Assembly: GCA_037042915.1 (NCBI GenBank)
Contig: CM073193.1
Span: 6,386,001 to 6,450,000 of the forward strand
Length of the DNA stretch: 64,000 nt
Direction of reading: 5' to 3'
Source of the DNA: Auricularia sp. M13
Taxonomy: Eukaryota > Basidiomycota > Agaricomycetes > Auriculariales > Auriculariaceae
Positions within the stretch are counted from its first letter, which is position 1; each line of letters opens with the position of its first letter. A program made the position numbers and the translations under genes. Under the pieces are notes generated by a model, which was given only the letters and a program-made list of their open reading frames with translations, ran no database searches and had not been told where the DNA came from. Of this stretch, positions 44,102 through 55,491 are shown piece after piece.

Positions 44102-45404
44102 GTCGAGAGAGTTGAGGAAATAAAGAGCAGAAGAAGAGGAAGGGACCGCCACGTCAAATAAAATAATAGCTAGCCCGGGCCACCCTGAACCCAAAAGGCC
44201 ACAGCTCCAGAGAAGGTAAGTGTAAAGTGTCAACTGCAAACGTCGGAGCGGCAAACCCTTTCCGGCGCAAGAAGCTCATGATCATCAGCCGCGGCTCTGC
44301 CGCTCGGCTTCTTGGCGTGCAAAGTGGTGCCGATAACAGTGCCTGGCCATGCTATTTTGTAGAGCACTCAGGACCTCGGGCGGTATCTTCAGCTCAGTTG
44401 CAATCATTGAAAACTGAGTCTCACATCGTACTAACTTTCTCACTCAAGTCTCACCATGCTGGTTTTGGCTAGTCGACCGAAAGAGAACAAGACTCCAACA
44501 TGTTTGCACGACGATGATCAACTCACGGTTTCTCTATTGGTGTCCCATGATAAGACTGGACAGAATGCGCCCTAAGTATCGTTGCGGGAGTAATGACAGT
44601 ACCGGCAAATCGGTAAATTGGTGCACCATACTAGATTCCTAAGTAGTAGCCGGTTCAAACGATCAACGCTGAGCGCGCGAGACATTGAAGACTGCCACGG
44701 TCTTCTGCTACGAAAAGGCAACTGTATAACAGCTTTTGAATCAGGTTCTTCCGAAATCCACTGGCACTTTCATGTCGGCGCAAATTCAATCCTGAACCTG
44801 ACGCCCTGAGTGACACCCGTATTACCATAATGCACAGCCTCCGAACTTTGAACGCCATACATTCGAGTGTACACAGCTTACCGTAGTCAATATACGAGCC
44901 TGAGAGTCCATGCCACGTGTATGATGCGCGCGTGCATGAGCTGCCTGGTTTTCAACTGCCGACGCAACCTTCGCTTCTCCTTCAAGTCCGCATTGCGGAC
45001 CCATTGCGTTCGCCATGCCCGCGGCATCAACACGCGCCTACGCTTAAACCCAGCCCCTAGATGTGCCGACGACTACTGACATGTGGCCCGTCGCCTTGGA
45101 TGATCGCCGTGGGTTGTGCACTACACAAGTCCTCGAGCTTTATGTAAGCTTCAAGCTTCAAGTCACACCGGAGATTTATTACCTATAGAATTTAAGCAAT
45201 TTGAGATGATAGGGGCACATGACATTGGTAAGGATGTGAAAAACGGGACCGCCTGGCCTGTATCAATTACAACCATCCGTACAACTGAGCTGCACGCTAC
45301 AGGTTTCTCGTTTTTCCAACGTGGAGCGTGTGATGGTAGTCTATTTGCGTACGACTGACAAGGATCACGCTGCACAAATTCAAAGCAGGCAAGGCGCTGA
45401 CCCG
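44102..45404. other. Intergenic, no gene recognised
   Basis: About 1.3 kb between the SGNH-like gene start and the MFS gene end. Short frames only. The motif CTTCAAGCTTCAAG, also seen at 22357, occurs at 45149-45162. Confidence 0.4.
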
Positions 45405-47813
45405 TCAGGCCTTTTTCTCTGCCTCTAGCTCCTGTCCAGCCTCGTAGTCTTGGTCGCCAGAGGGTGCCGCTTTTTCAGTTCCCGGTTCCTCCTTGCGCCG
45501 TGTGCTGAGATTTCGTATCATCAGCGCGCTCAGCGACGTGGAGACACTCGCAGCGATCCCGAGTGGTGCGAGAGACCACTGCACGGCTTTCACGTAGGCA
45601 TGTACGGCTCCCGGGTGCTGGTCCGCAGGAAGGTCGTTGAGAGCTTCCACTGATTTCCGGAGAAGCTAGCCAGTACTGATGAGCATAGACCGTGCACAGC
45701 AGTAGGGGTTGCAGGTACCTCGACAGGTGCGCCAGGGGCAAATTTTTCAAGGCCGCTCACAAGTTTGGTTTTGAAGATGCCGCTGTGTGGAACTTCAGTC
45801 AGTGGGGAACTTTGGTCGTGGGAAGGACGCGGACGTACCCTGCAATAGCCAGGGCAATGATACCGCCGACGAATTGAGCGTAGGTCAGGACGCTCGTCGC
45901 CTGGGGGATCATAGCCCTCTCGGTGTCAGCTTGTACTGCGAGCATTGTTGTCTGTAGCGTGCAGCCGACACCGATTCCTATGATGATCCTCGATATTATA
46001 AGCCCACCACATTAACCTCACCCAGTGGAATGGATACGTACTGATACCCGATCAGCTTTCCCCAGCTTGCGTGCTCATCCATAGTGAACACCAGGCCATA
46101 GCCAACAGTGCCGACAAGAGGCCCAAAGACGATGAAGTGCCAGTATCGCCCAAGTCTCTGCGTTCATGAGAAAGACGCCAACTATATGAAGGTTCTCCAC
46201 ATACGTTGACAATTCCGCCAACGACGGCGGAGGTCAACACTACAGTCAACGTGATGGGGATCATGTCGATACCAGACTTGGTAGGACTGTGGCTTTTCCC
46301 GGCCTGGAAAAAAAGCGGCAAGTAGTATATCGCGATGAAAAAGGCCATTCTGAAAGGTGTCAGGGAGTGCAGCACTGAGATGCCTATGCAGTGCCTACCG
46401 CGCGAACAGCGCCGCGAGCGATGCACCGACCAGAGAACGATTCTTGAAGAGCTTCAGCGGGACGAGGGCCTTGTCACCAATATACTTCTCCCATCCAATG
46501 AACATGACGAGAGTCACCGCAGAAACGCAGAGCGTCTATGGCGCAGTGAGGATATTGGAACTTGGGTGAGATGTGGTGCTCACGGCGACGACGTCCGCTG
46601 AATTCCATGGTTTCTCGACGCCGCCCCACTGCAGTGCTAGCTGCGCAAGGATCAGTTAGCTTCTCTCTGAGTTCTCGGCCAACTAACGCACCACAAGAGA
46701 AGTTGTGCATGCCAAAGACAGGATGCAGGCAACCCAATCCAGCTTTCTCAGCTTCGTGCAGAGACGAGTGATCGCGAAGACTACGTGGCTCTGACTCGCA
46801 GGTCGTGGAGCGGGTGGATTGGTGCGGTCTGCAAGGGGTGGCTTTGCGGGGAGGAATTGAAGACAAAACCATAACGTCGGGGCGGCGAGCGGTAGGTTGA
46901 TGTAGACTATGGTTATGGATCAGACTCGAAGACGAAGATGAAGCAATAGCACGTACAGCACCACCTCCAGGATACGTGGTCTACAAACGCGCCACCAATT
47001 AGAGGTCCAAGGATTGAACTGAGGGAGAGGAGGGCGCCGAAGATGCCGAAAAACTTGGGACGGTCATTGAGAGGAATGATATCCACGATCATCGACTGTA
47101 GGACGAGGGAGCATGAGTCCTTGGACCTCGAGAGTATGCCGGAAGCCTACCATTGAGCTAACAAAGATACCAGCAGCACCGATGCCTTGAACAGCGCGAG
47201 CGACGATGAGGAAAATGACGGATGTCGAAACGCCCGAAAGCAAAGACCCGAGCTCGAAGATGAGCAATGCGGTCAGGAAGGTCTGTCATTAGGACATGAG
47301 ACTGGGAATGAAGGACAGCATACGACATGGAATACGTACCCATTTAGGCGTGAATAGGACATTCAGCTGTCCGAAAACGAGAAGGAATGGTCTGTTCGCC
47401 AGTTAGCATAATCTCTTTTAAACGGAAGGTTGCACCAACGCTTGCGTAACAAGAAAGGCAGTCGGGATCCATGTGATTTCATCCAGCGCATTGAATACGG
47501 ACGCGATTCTCGGAAGAGCATTAGAAACGATCGTCTGCGCCAGTCAACCGAAGGTTCAAAACACGCAACCAACGACGACAACGGCGAACTGACCTGATCC
47601 AACGCCATACTGTATAGCTTGGACATAAGTTAGACTCACGACTGTGAGAAAATACACTAACAGGAAGATAGCCAAGAGGAGACCGATCAAGACAAGCCAG
47701 AGGGCCTTGCCCGTGAGATATTCATTCTCCGGGGGACCCGGAGAGCCTGAGGCGACTGATATCGGCTTTTCTGGAGTTGGCTCTGTTGATGGCTCAGCGT
47801 GTTGTGAGCTCAT
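45405..47813 (-). CDS. MFS transporter, DHA2-type (14 TMS) drug/H+ antiporter
   Basis: A multi-exon gene that I could follow from start to stop with GT-AG introns in phase. It starts with a hydrophilic tail (MSSQHAEPSTEPTPEKP), then ALWLVLIGLLLAIFLLV spliced to MALDQ (a roughly 16-nt exon) and TIVSNALPRIAS, which gives the LDQTIVS-ALP motif of DHA2 transporters. Next come FLVTQAPFLLVFGQLN, FELGSLLSGVSTSVIFLIVA, RAVQGIGAAGIFVSSM (antiporter motif C region), [46 protein letters not shown] and YAQFVGGIIALAIAG. The C-terminus is acidic and cytoplasmic. Such proteins export drugs or fungal metabolites; the substrate is unknown and there is no biosynthetic cluster around it. Confidence 0.92.
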
Positions 47814-48292
47814 ACTGCATGGACGGTGTATGAAAGAGCGGAAGCGGGACAGAGGCCTTCACAGCTCAAATTATAATTGTTGTGGATTCTGCCGACATGA
47901 GCCGGATCACCCATCACGCTTGGGGTCGGCACCGGCGGCGCTTGCTCCCCGATGACTCTCGCCCAATTCCAGCTCTGAGCTCAACAAGTGGTACTGGTCG
48001 TAGTAAATTTCATAGAATCGACACCGTCTCTGCCGCTGCGACAACGTGCGAAGCCGGCTTTCTGTTTACCGGAAGGGACGAGACGGCTCCGACGAAGAGC
48101 TCGACGGAGGGTACATTATGTGTTCGAGTCTTAGATACATCGACTGCATAGGGTGCGAATAGCCGCAACCGCCGCATATAAGTAAGTAGCAGATAGCAGA
48201 GTAGATAGCGAGTGATTTCCAAAGCCAAATAGATGGCTCATACATATACTTGCAGAGGTATCCTCCGAGTCCATGTGTATGTTGTTTCAAGT
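47814..48292. other. Intergenic
   Basis: Promoter of the MFS gene and 3' flank of the bestrophin gene. No separate feature recognised. Confidence 0.4.
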
Positions 48293-51092
48293 TTACTGAG
48301 GCGTGGAGGGCGGAGGGAGGTGCACTGGGATGTGGTGGGACTGGTCGGGGATGACGTGGACCTCGATGCCCGGAGACACCGAGTGATTTGGGCTCCCGTG
48401 CTCGTGGTGTGACGGCGCAGAGGGCACTGGAACAGCGCCGTTGGGTTTGATCGCAATGGGGTGAGGGCGATGCGAGTGCCGAGTCGCGCAGATTTCAGCG
48501 ATGAGGCCGTTCTGGCCCAGACTGTGTTGATGCACATTGATGCCGGCCGTGTGTGCGAGTTCATCAAGCTCACGATGTACCATTTCGTTCGTGAACAAGT
48601 CCAGGTTCAGGCTGCCGGCGGTCAGCTTCTACGATGTGCGTCGAAAGTTCTACTCACTCGTTCTCGTCATATCCTACAGACACGAACCGGTCAGCCTCAT
48701 ATCGTTGAGAGAAAAGCGATGCGTACCGAACGGTTGTTCAATTTCCTGAGGGGCAAATACAGCTTAGTGGCTAGTTTGAGAAATGACGACCGACGCACCT
48801 CGCCTGCAGCCAGCAGGCCCAAGAAAAAGAAAGCAGCAATGGCGACGCCGGGGATCGTCCAGACGCCGAACGGGTCGACGAGCTGGAACGGCATACAGAA
48901 CATGTATATCCATACGACGCTATGGGATGTCTCAGCTGTGACATAGACTCCATTTGAGGACCACGTACTGTCTGAAGAAACAGTTCAGGAGCTGCGTCAG
49001 TATTTGTAACCACTGCGTACCTGATGTGTACCGAATAAACGCTGAACCTCGCTGAGCAAAACGTCACGCTGCGTCACTATCTCTCACTCACAACGGCAAC
49101 GGGGTCATGAGAATCTTCTCGAGCTGAGTGAGCGAATCCTCAAAGGCAGCCAGAGTACCGATCATCGCGCCGAGAGACGTCCCTGCGCTTCATGAGCAAC
49201 AGCAGCTGGGACATGTACCGTTCATCGTCAAACCTGGGACAGTGCCGCGTTTCTCGCAAGTTGCAAGCCAGTCGCTGAGCGTCCACAGAATCTGCAGCGG
49301 CAGATTTTCGCCGCCGCCGGGGATGCGCGGCCGGTGCTTGCGGTCCATGTGCGATACATACGTGTCCGCAGAGTCGTTGATGGCGCTGGCGTCGTCCGGA
49401 ACCACCGTACCATTGGCGGGCGGCGGGCCGCGCGCGACGGGGGTAGAGCTACGCGCCGGGGGCACGGGCGCCTTCGCCTGGGCGGGAGAAAGCATCTCCA
49501 CAAAGGAGGAGAACGCGACGAGCTCAGTGGCAATCTTCGGGAGCTTTGCGCGGTCGGCCTCGCTGAGCGAGCTGGGGAACAGCGGTGTGTTTTCGTGGTC
49601 CTCGTTGTCGTCGTCGCCGTTGTCCGAGCTCGTCTCTGAGGTGGGGACGGACGAGTCCGTGGCTACGGGCTGCAGCGCGGGTTTCACGGTCGCCGGCGAA
49701 TCCGGGGCGTCGGCGAATGTACCGTAGGCCGCTTTTCCGGCAGAGGCTTTCGGGAGAAGGGCATCTTTGGACGTCGCTGCCGATGGCGCAGGCTCGTCGA
49801 TATGGATGGCAACGTGGGGCGGCGTCGCGAGCGCGTCGTGAGTTTGGGCGGGTGAAGACGAGAGGCAGTTGTCATGCACAAGAACGTATGGCGTGGGTGG
49901 CGGCGGAGACGCCGCGGAGTGCGCCGAGTCTTTGGAACTATTCGATTTGGAACTGACTTTTGAGAGCGCACTGCCAATCTTTGTGCTGATAGCGGTGATG
50001 AGAGATGGTCGACTTTCCGGCTCATCTAGCTTAGGCGGTCCGTTTTCGCGACGGGGATGCTGAACAAAATGAGACGAGATATTCGAAATTAGCACATAAC
50101 AACGTACTTGGTGCAAAGGAACAACGAGTGGGAATAGGTCCTGTTCTGGATGAGTACTGCACCAAGCGATCCCACACTTGCATACCTGATAATAGATCGA
50201 CATTTCGCCTATTACGAGACATCAGCAGAGACGCAGCAAAGAGTTAAAGCTCTCTACCGCGCAAATGATGTTTGGTGGCAACGGCAAATCTGGAAATTGT
50301 CTATAGGCTGCAACGTGCACGACTTCAGACGAGCTCACCCTTCGATCATCTTGATCGCCATCCTCTTCTCACGCATTACCTGCCGCACTTCGTGTTCGGG
50401 CACGGCCTCAGCTCCCGTTCCACCCAACCGCGCGGGGACGTGGAACCATATGAGGCGGGCGAGCGTGCGCGCGTTCCGCATGAGATCTCCCCACGCAGAA
50501 CGGCCCATCCAGTAGCGGTCATACCTTGCAGCGTGTGAGAGCGAGCTGCGCGAGCAGGGAAACGCCCTTACCCGCTGGATGCACGGTACGAGAGCACAAA
50601 GCCGATGACGACACCTGTGTATGGGGGATCAAATACAAACGCCGGATGCCGATGCAAGATCACCATGGGCGGCGCGCCGGTCAGCGGAGGCCGACGGCAA
50701 CGGAAAAAGCGCGCGCGAACGCACCGCAGACGGTGAGCAGCACGTTCGGGATGGCCAGGCTAACCAGCTTGCGGCTAGTGGAGATCTCGACGACGACTGT
50801 AACACGGGCGCGTCAGAAGCGACTGGGACGGACATAAGGGCGCGTGCCTGCCGCAAAGAGCGTGTGAAGCAGCACCGCGGGCCAGATCCTCCAGAGCTGC
50901 GCGGCGCGGGGCGGGTCAGCGGGCGCGGGTTCGGGCTGGGCGCGTGGGACGCACGACTGTGCCGCGGCCGAGCGTGAAGGGCGAAATGCGCTCTGAAGGA
51001 ACGACGGGGATAAAGACCTGGACGCCGTGCGTGTTGGACGCGGGGAGAAGGTGCCGTGCCTGGTGGTGTGCGCGGTGGGTCGTCGGCGGCAT
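48293..51092 (-). CDS. Bestrophin-like anion channel (fungal UPF0187 type)
   Basis: The probable start is the ATG at 51092. About a dozen short introns link these pieces in order: ISPFTLGRGT, LWRIWPAVLLHTLFAA, LAIPNVLLTVC, GVVIGFVLSYRASSG, YDRYWMGRSAWGDLMRNART, LARLIWFHVP, FAVATKHHLRGE, MSIYYQ, DLFPLVVPLHQ, a long Ser/Pro-rich insert, LPLQILWTLSDWLATCEKRG, WIYMFCMPFQLVDPFGVWTI, PGVAIAAFFFLGLLAAGEE, and NLDLFTNEMVHRELDELA. The RYWMGR, FQLVDPFG and LAAGEE blocks identify the bestrophin family, which forms chloride or other anion channels. One intron (50797-50847) appears to use a GC donor. The C-terminus is His/Pro-rich. Exon borders in the 48600-49150 part were not all fixed. Confidence 0.87.
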
Positions 51093-51449
51093 GGTGGTCA
51101 GGGACAGAAGGACGCACTGCGGAGGCTGTTGCGACTGTTGGCGACAACGGCATGGTCGTGCGCCAGGAATAGGGATCGCGATCCGGATGCTTTCCGGTGC
51201 AATTCATGTCCTCAACTAAGCGCTGGCTCTTCCTCTTCAGATCTGGCAGATGTCCTGCTTTTCGTACTTTCTCTCACTCATTCTATCAAACGGGAAAAGC
51301 AAAGCGTCCATTCGCAAGTATCAAAAAACAGCGGCACGTTCACGAGAACAGAAGAGAAAACGGGGCGACGAGAATCCGGGTTACTCCATTGCGCGCGACG
51401 TGTGCAGCTTCAGGCGATGGAGCCCCGTCAGTCACGGCGTCCGGCGCAC
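51093..51449. other. Intergenic, no gene recognised
   Basis: Promoter of the bestrophin gene and 3' flank of the small unknown gene. Confidence 0.4.
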
Positions 51450-52255
51450 TCACAGGCGGTACTGGAGCTTCGGCGCGCGGCTGTTCGACGGAGACTGGTC
51501 CTGCAGGTCCGCTCCCTCCTGCAGACACAAGGATCGGGGACTCGTCAGCTCTCAGCACACCGCACACGATGAATTTCTGGAGAGAGAAATGACTCACTTT
51601 GGGGAGCGAGACGATGAACGAGGAGCGGTCGACGCGGGAGAACGCGCTCTTGTAGCTGACGTCGAGCCACACGTCGCGGCCCTTGTGGAAGAGCGTGACC
51701 ATGCCGCTGCCCGCGCCGATGTCGTACGTTCCGACGATGCCGTTACGCAGGTTGCCGCGCAGCGCGGTGAGCTTGGCGTAGCCGAAGAGCGGGACGTACG
51801 CGCCCAGCTCGAAGTCGACGTTCGCCGTCGCCGTGTCGATGATGCCCCTCAGCTGTCGGATGGTCAGTCAGACCGTACTGGGATCCTTAACTTTACGTAC
51901 GGTGACGGGACCGGCGGCCCACTGGACGGGGATGATGACTTCGGGCAACGATGAGCGCAAGTTCGCCGGCCGTTGGCGATAAAGCTACGTACTGCCGTCG
52001 CCGTTCTCGTTCGCGTAGCCGCGCTCGACAATGATGAAGGCATCGTCGCGGTAGTGCTCTCGGATCCACGGGGAGGTGACTGCAGCGAATGAGTGAGAGC
52101 TCCAGCAAACAACGTACTTGACGAACAGTCAATCTCCTCGGCGTCCTGGGTGCGCGGGCCGTTCACTGTTCGCCGCATTAGTTACAGCATAATTGAAGAC
52201 GTGAAGTGCACGAACTGCTCTTTCCCGGGCGGTTGAAGTTGAAGACGGACGACAT
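51450..52255 (-). CDS. Small beta-rich protein, unrecognised
   Basis: The proposed gene starts at the ATG at 52255 (MSSVFNFNRPGKS) and has at least six exons. A first intron with a clear GTAACTAAT branch site leads to MNGPRTQDAEEIDCSS. Then come TSPWIREHYRDDAFIIVERG, IIIPVQWAAGPVT, LRGIIDTATANVDFELGAYV, PLFGYAKLTALRGNL, GTYDIGAGSGMVTLFHKGRD, VWLDVSYKSAF and SSFIVSLPK. The last exon after a GTGAGT donor gives a short hydrophilic tail. There is no signal peptide or membrane segment, and strands alternate as in a beta-sandwich. I do not recognise the family. The exons agree in phase, so it is very likely a real gene. Confidence 0.65.
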
Positions 52256-53014
52256 GGCGACGAGGGTGCAAGTAGTGAGAGTCGAAAGGTTGGAGAGTGC
52301 GTTGGCGAGACTAGAAACCCGTCGAGCTGAGGTATGAGAGTTTCATCCACTCCAGCATTATATAGTGCGAGAAAGAGAATAGTCGCTTTCACCCTGCACA
52401 TTGCCGCAACTAGCGAGGCCATCCGACACGTGCCGCGAGCGAGGTGAGGTCAGCGGGCCACAATGCGCAACCCTGAGATCGAGTGTCGCAGTGTTTCCCG
52501 CGCTTGTGGGGGCCGTTGGGAGGATCCTTGGCTGTCCATCTCAACGTTATGAGTGGGTCCAGCTCGCGAATGTCTTGCAGGACGGGGCATTCAAGACAGG
52601 CCTTCCGCCGTCCGCGTCAGGCGACATCCCTGCTACCTTGCTTTCCGCGCGCAGTTATTAGGGCATAAAAAGCGCCTAGAACCAAGGGAAATCAGGCATG
52701 TGCCCTTGGCCACACGATAAACTGGAGGCAACGAGTGTGCGGAGGTGCGCGAACGGCGCGTGTGGCGTTAGCCCTCGAAGGGCCATAAAATCGCGTGATG
52801 AGGGCTTCTGTATTGTAGGATGAGAGCGCCAGGTTTTCTTGTGCTAGGAAATCCAAATGAATGAATGCATGAGGCGGAGGTTTTTGGGCGGCTGCCAGTG
52901 GCCGAGTTGCCAGTGGAGTCTGCGGAAGCAAGCTGGCAAGTTCCGGAAACCTTGTTGCGTGGACGCCGTTCGTCTCTTAGTCTCCTCTACTTCCCTTCCC
53001 CTCAAATAAAAAAA
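52256..53014. other. Intergenic, divergent promoter region
   Basis: It separates the small unknown gene (-) from eS26 (+). A pyrimidine-rich stretch near 52970-53003 lies just upstream of the eS26 ATG, as is usual for fungal ribosomal protein genes. Confidence 0.45.
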
Positions 53015-53588
53015 ATGGTACGCATACACGCCTCGGACGCGCTGCACGACGCCGGGCTTCGTTGCGTGGAGACTTGATGCTCATTATCTTTTGCGTTGCA
53101 GACCAAGAAACGTCGCAATAACGGCCGCAACAAGCACGGCCGCGGCCACACCAAGTTCGTGCGCTGCTCGAACTGCGCGCGCTGCGTGCCCAAGGACAAG
53201 GCCATCAAGCGCTTCACCGTGCGCAACATGGTCGAGTCCGCCGCCGTCCGCGACATCAGCGAGGCGTCCGTATACCCCGGTGCGCCCAGGCCCAGCTCGT
53301 TCCGCCGGAGCTGCCAGTCTCTAACTCCTTTTACTCAGAATACGTGATGCCCAAGCTGTACATCAAAGTGCACTACTGCGTGTCGTGTGCTATCCACTCG
53401 CACGGTACGTCTGCTCCAACTCGCTCACCAATTCAATCTCTTATTCTTTCCGCGCAGTTGTCCGTGTCCGTTCGACCGTCGGCCGCCGCAACCGCCAGCC
53501 ACCGCCGCGCGTCCGGTTCAAGGACGGCAAGAAGATTAACCCGGCCGTCGCAGCAGCAGAGGAGGCAAAAGCAGCAAAGGCGCTATAG
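53015..53588 (+). CDS. RPS26: 40S ribosomal protein eS26
   Basis: Four exons (53015-53017, 53102-53279, 53339-53404, 53458-53588) give 125 residues. The first exon is the ATG alone: intron 1 (84 nt, GTACGC...TTGCAG) follows it at once, so the protein reads [16 protein letters not shown]. Zinc-site and family motifs: [62 protein letters not shown] and RRNRQPPPR. The C-terminus is Lys/Ala-rich ([16 protein letters not shown]). eS26 sits at the mRNA exit channel of the small subunit. No alternative start fits. Confidence 0.97.
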
Positions 53589-53609
53589 ACTTCTTCATGT
53601 CCGTTAGGC

Positions 53610-53738
53610 TTATGCACCTGTCATCATTCTTGCAATCTCCTCATCCATGCTGCGTGGCCGTGACTTGACGGCATGTCGTCTGCGCGCGTCGTACTGGCCG
53701 TCTAAGTACATATCCTCGCAAGGTCCCTGCATCCTGGA
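53610..53738 (-). pseudogene. Possible stranded C-terminal exon next to the repeat island
   Basis: About 40 codons with clear GC-rich coding bias end in ARRRHAVKSRPRSMDEEIAR and MMTGA plus a stop. Upstream the frame runs at once into the left inverted terminus of the AT-richer repeat island (53757). No promoter or other exon of this gene can be seen. It may be the 3' end of a gene cut by the repeat. Alternatively it is a chance frame. Confidence 0.35.
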
Positions 53739-54649
53739 AACATCGTTGCCCACTTTGCAAGTACTTTGGGGGTGGGCATCACCAGCCAAACAGTTATCCG
53801 TGATCGGCAAGTTCCGTATGAGACCGACTGTCCGATTGCTGGCACGAACATTTTTTCTCTCCAATACCTCAAAAAAGTAGCCAAAAGGCTTTATAATAAT
53901 GTTTTCTAAACTTCTATTAAACGGTTTTGGGATCCATGCTCTCACTATTGTACTAGGCGGCCAACAGTATCTCCGGAGGTACTGATGAGTACATTGTGGC
54001 TGAACAAGAGCTGCCCTCAACATTCTGCTTTAGTAAAAGACGTATAATAGTTTTAAAATGCCGAGGACGAAGTTTGATGTGATTCTGTTAAGAAATGACC
54101 GAGTACTGAAAAGCATTGGGTCACCTATCGGGGATTCCCGGATTGGCCCGGAAGAGCCCCAACACACTGTATTTGCCCAAGGAGACATTTCTCCATCGGA
54201 GATAAGGGTGGGATATGGTGCTAATAGCTATATAGTACCCGTGAGGACCATTTTCAGCACAATAAATTCTGAATGCTGACAGATGTGAGCTGTCAGGGGT
54301 TTGAGGGAAGTAGACCAGGCAGGGACTTAAATCCCAATGTCTCGCCCACCTGTGGGCTGAGAGTTAGCTTATATGGTATTTTAAGACATTATTACTATAC
54401 CAGAAAGGTATATGTGACCTGCAGGCACAGAATGAGTGATGTTCTCGCTTTGATGGTGCACATTTCCGGCTTGCTTGGATTTTACTGGAGGCATTCCTTA
54501 ATGAAACTCTTTGATACGTACTGGGGGGCTTGGAATACATGTTATCTCAACGTATAAAATTGAATTGTGGTAGGAAACCCTTCCGCTGTTTCGTGGCAGA
54601 GTCACTTACACGAGAGGTGTCGAAAATCGGCTATCGCCGGGCAGAACGG

Positions 54650-54740
54650 TCTGACCGGCATTGCCCACTAGTCCGGTTCAATCCGCGCCGGTCCCATAGG
54701 CCTTCGCGGTTCGGGGGCAAACCTTAAGAACGCGACGCGA
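54650..54740 (+). repeat. Inner inverted repeat, left arm
   Basis: The core CTTCGCGGTTCGG (54707-54719), with GGCAAACCTTA just after it and CCGGTTCAATCCGCGCC before it, matches the reverse complement of 55335-55430 (GTTCGCGGTTCGG, ACAAACCTTA, CTTCAAATCGCGCC). The match covers roughly 90 bp with indels. Confidence 0.5.
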
Positions 54741-55334
54741 CGCGCCGAGCAGAGACATCGAATAAAAGCTCGCATTGTCAGCCTATGGCGTACATGGCGG
54801 ACCCTAATATCAACTGGAGCCTCGAGAGACATTGAATAAATGCGAAAACTGGTGTCTGTTTCAAGTGGCCATGGGCATTGGGCCTGCCACCGGCGGGCTT
54901 TTGGCCCTACTGTGGTCTGCGCAACAACTCAGAAAATGGCCAAAAGATCCCATAGATAGTATTGGCGCGAGTAAGACCTCCAGCATGTGTACTGGTGTCG
55001 TGGCCAGAGCCTGGATAGTCGACAACCCTGGGCTTTCTGTACGCGCAGCTTGTAACGCATGAACATATACGAGGGCTTTAAAATTGCCTCCTCCTGGCTA
55101 GTGAAAGGACCTTCACCGAGTAATAGAGGAGTTCTCGCGGACGTAGAGTAAGAGCCATGGACATGAAAGGGCGCTGTGCAGACGGGCAGGTGTTGGGGAC
55201 ATTTATCGGCAATAACGACGCTCTTCCAGCGGGAAAAAAAGCATGCAATTTTTTCTTGAATTATCATGATTTAATGTCTATCTCCCAGGTTGCTCCTTGT
55301 AGTTGAAATTGAGATATTGACGTTCATGGCCGGC

Positions 55335-55430
55335 CCAGCGCGCCCGCGTTCGAATAAGGTTTGTCGGATCTGGCCGAACCGCGAACGCCTGTGGGCGGGG
55401 CGCGATTTGAAGCAGACTCCACTTGCCGGA
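55335..55430 (-). repeat. Inner inverted repeat, right arm
   Basis: Reverse-complement partner of 54650-54740; the best block is CCGAACCGCGAAC (55375-55387). Confidence 0.5.
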
Positions 55431-55491
55431 TCGAGTTTCATCCGCCGTGGAGTCCGCAACGGAGACTAATTGCCCACCCCCAAGTACTTGC

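Larger units (their letters stand above)
53757..55491. mobile_element. Repeat island with inverted termini, candidate non-autonomous DNA element
   Basis: GCAAGTACTTTGGGGGTGGG (53757-53776) is matched in inverted form at 55471-55491 (TGCCCACCCCCAAGTACTTG). The flanking bases TTTGCAAG and TTGGCAAG also agree, so the termini pair over about 24-28 bp with one or two differences. The interior is lower in GC than the surrounding genes, has no transposase-like frame, and contains a second, inner inverted pair. I could not identify a target-site duplication or a superfamily. Confidence 0.5.

Noticed and set aside
45405-47813. Biosynthetic gene cluster around the MFS transporter
   Set aside because: No polyketide, peptide or terpene synthase, P450 or pathway regulator lies next to it.
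54600-54730. Possible tRNA because of a GGTTCAATCC-like string near 54675
   Set aside because: No acceptor stem, D arm or anticodon arm could be folded around it, and it lies within the inner inverted repeat.
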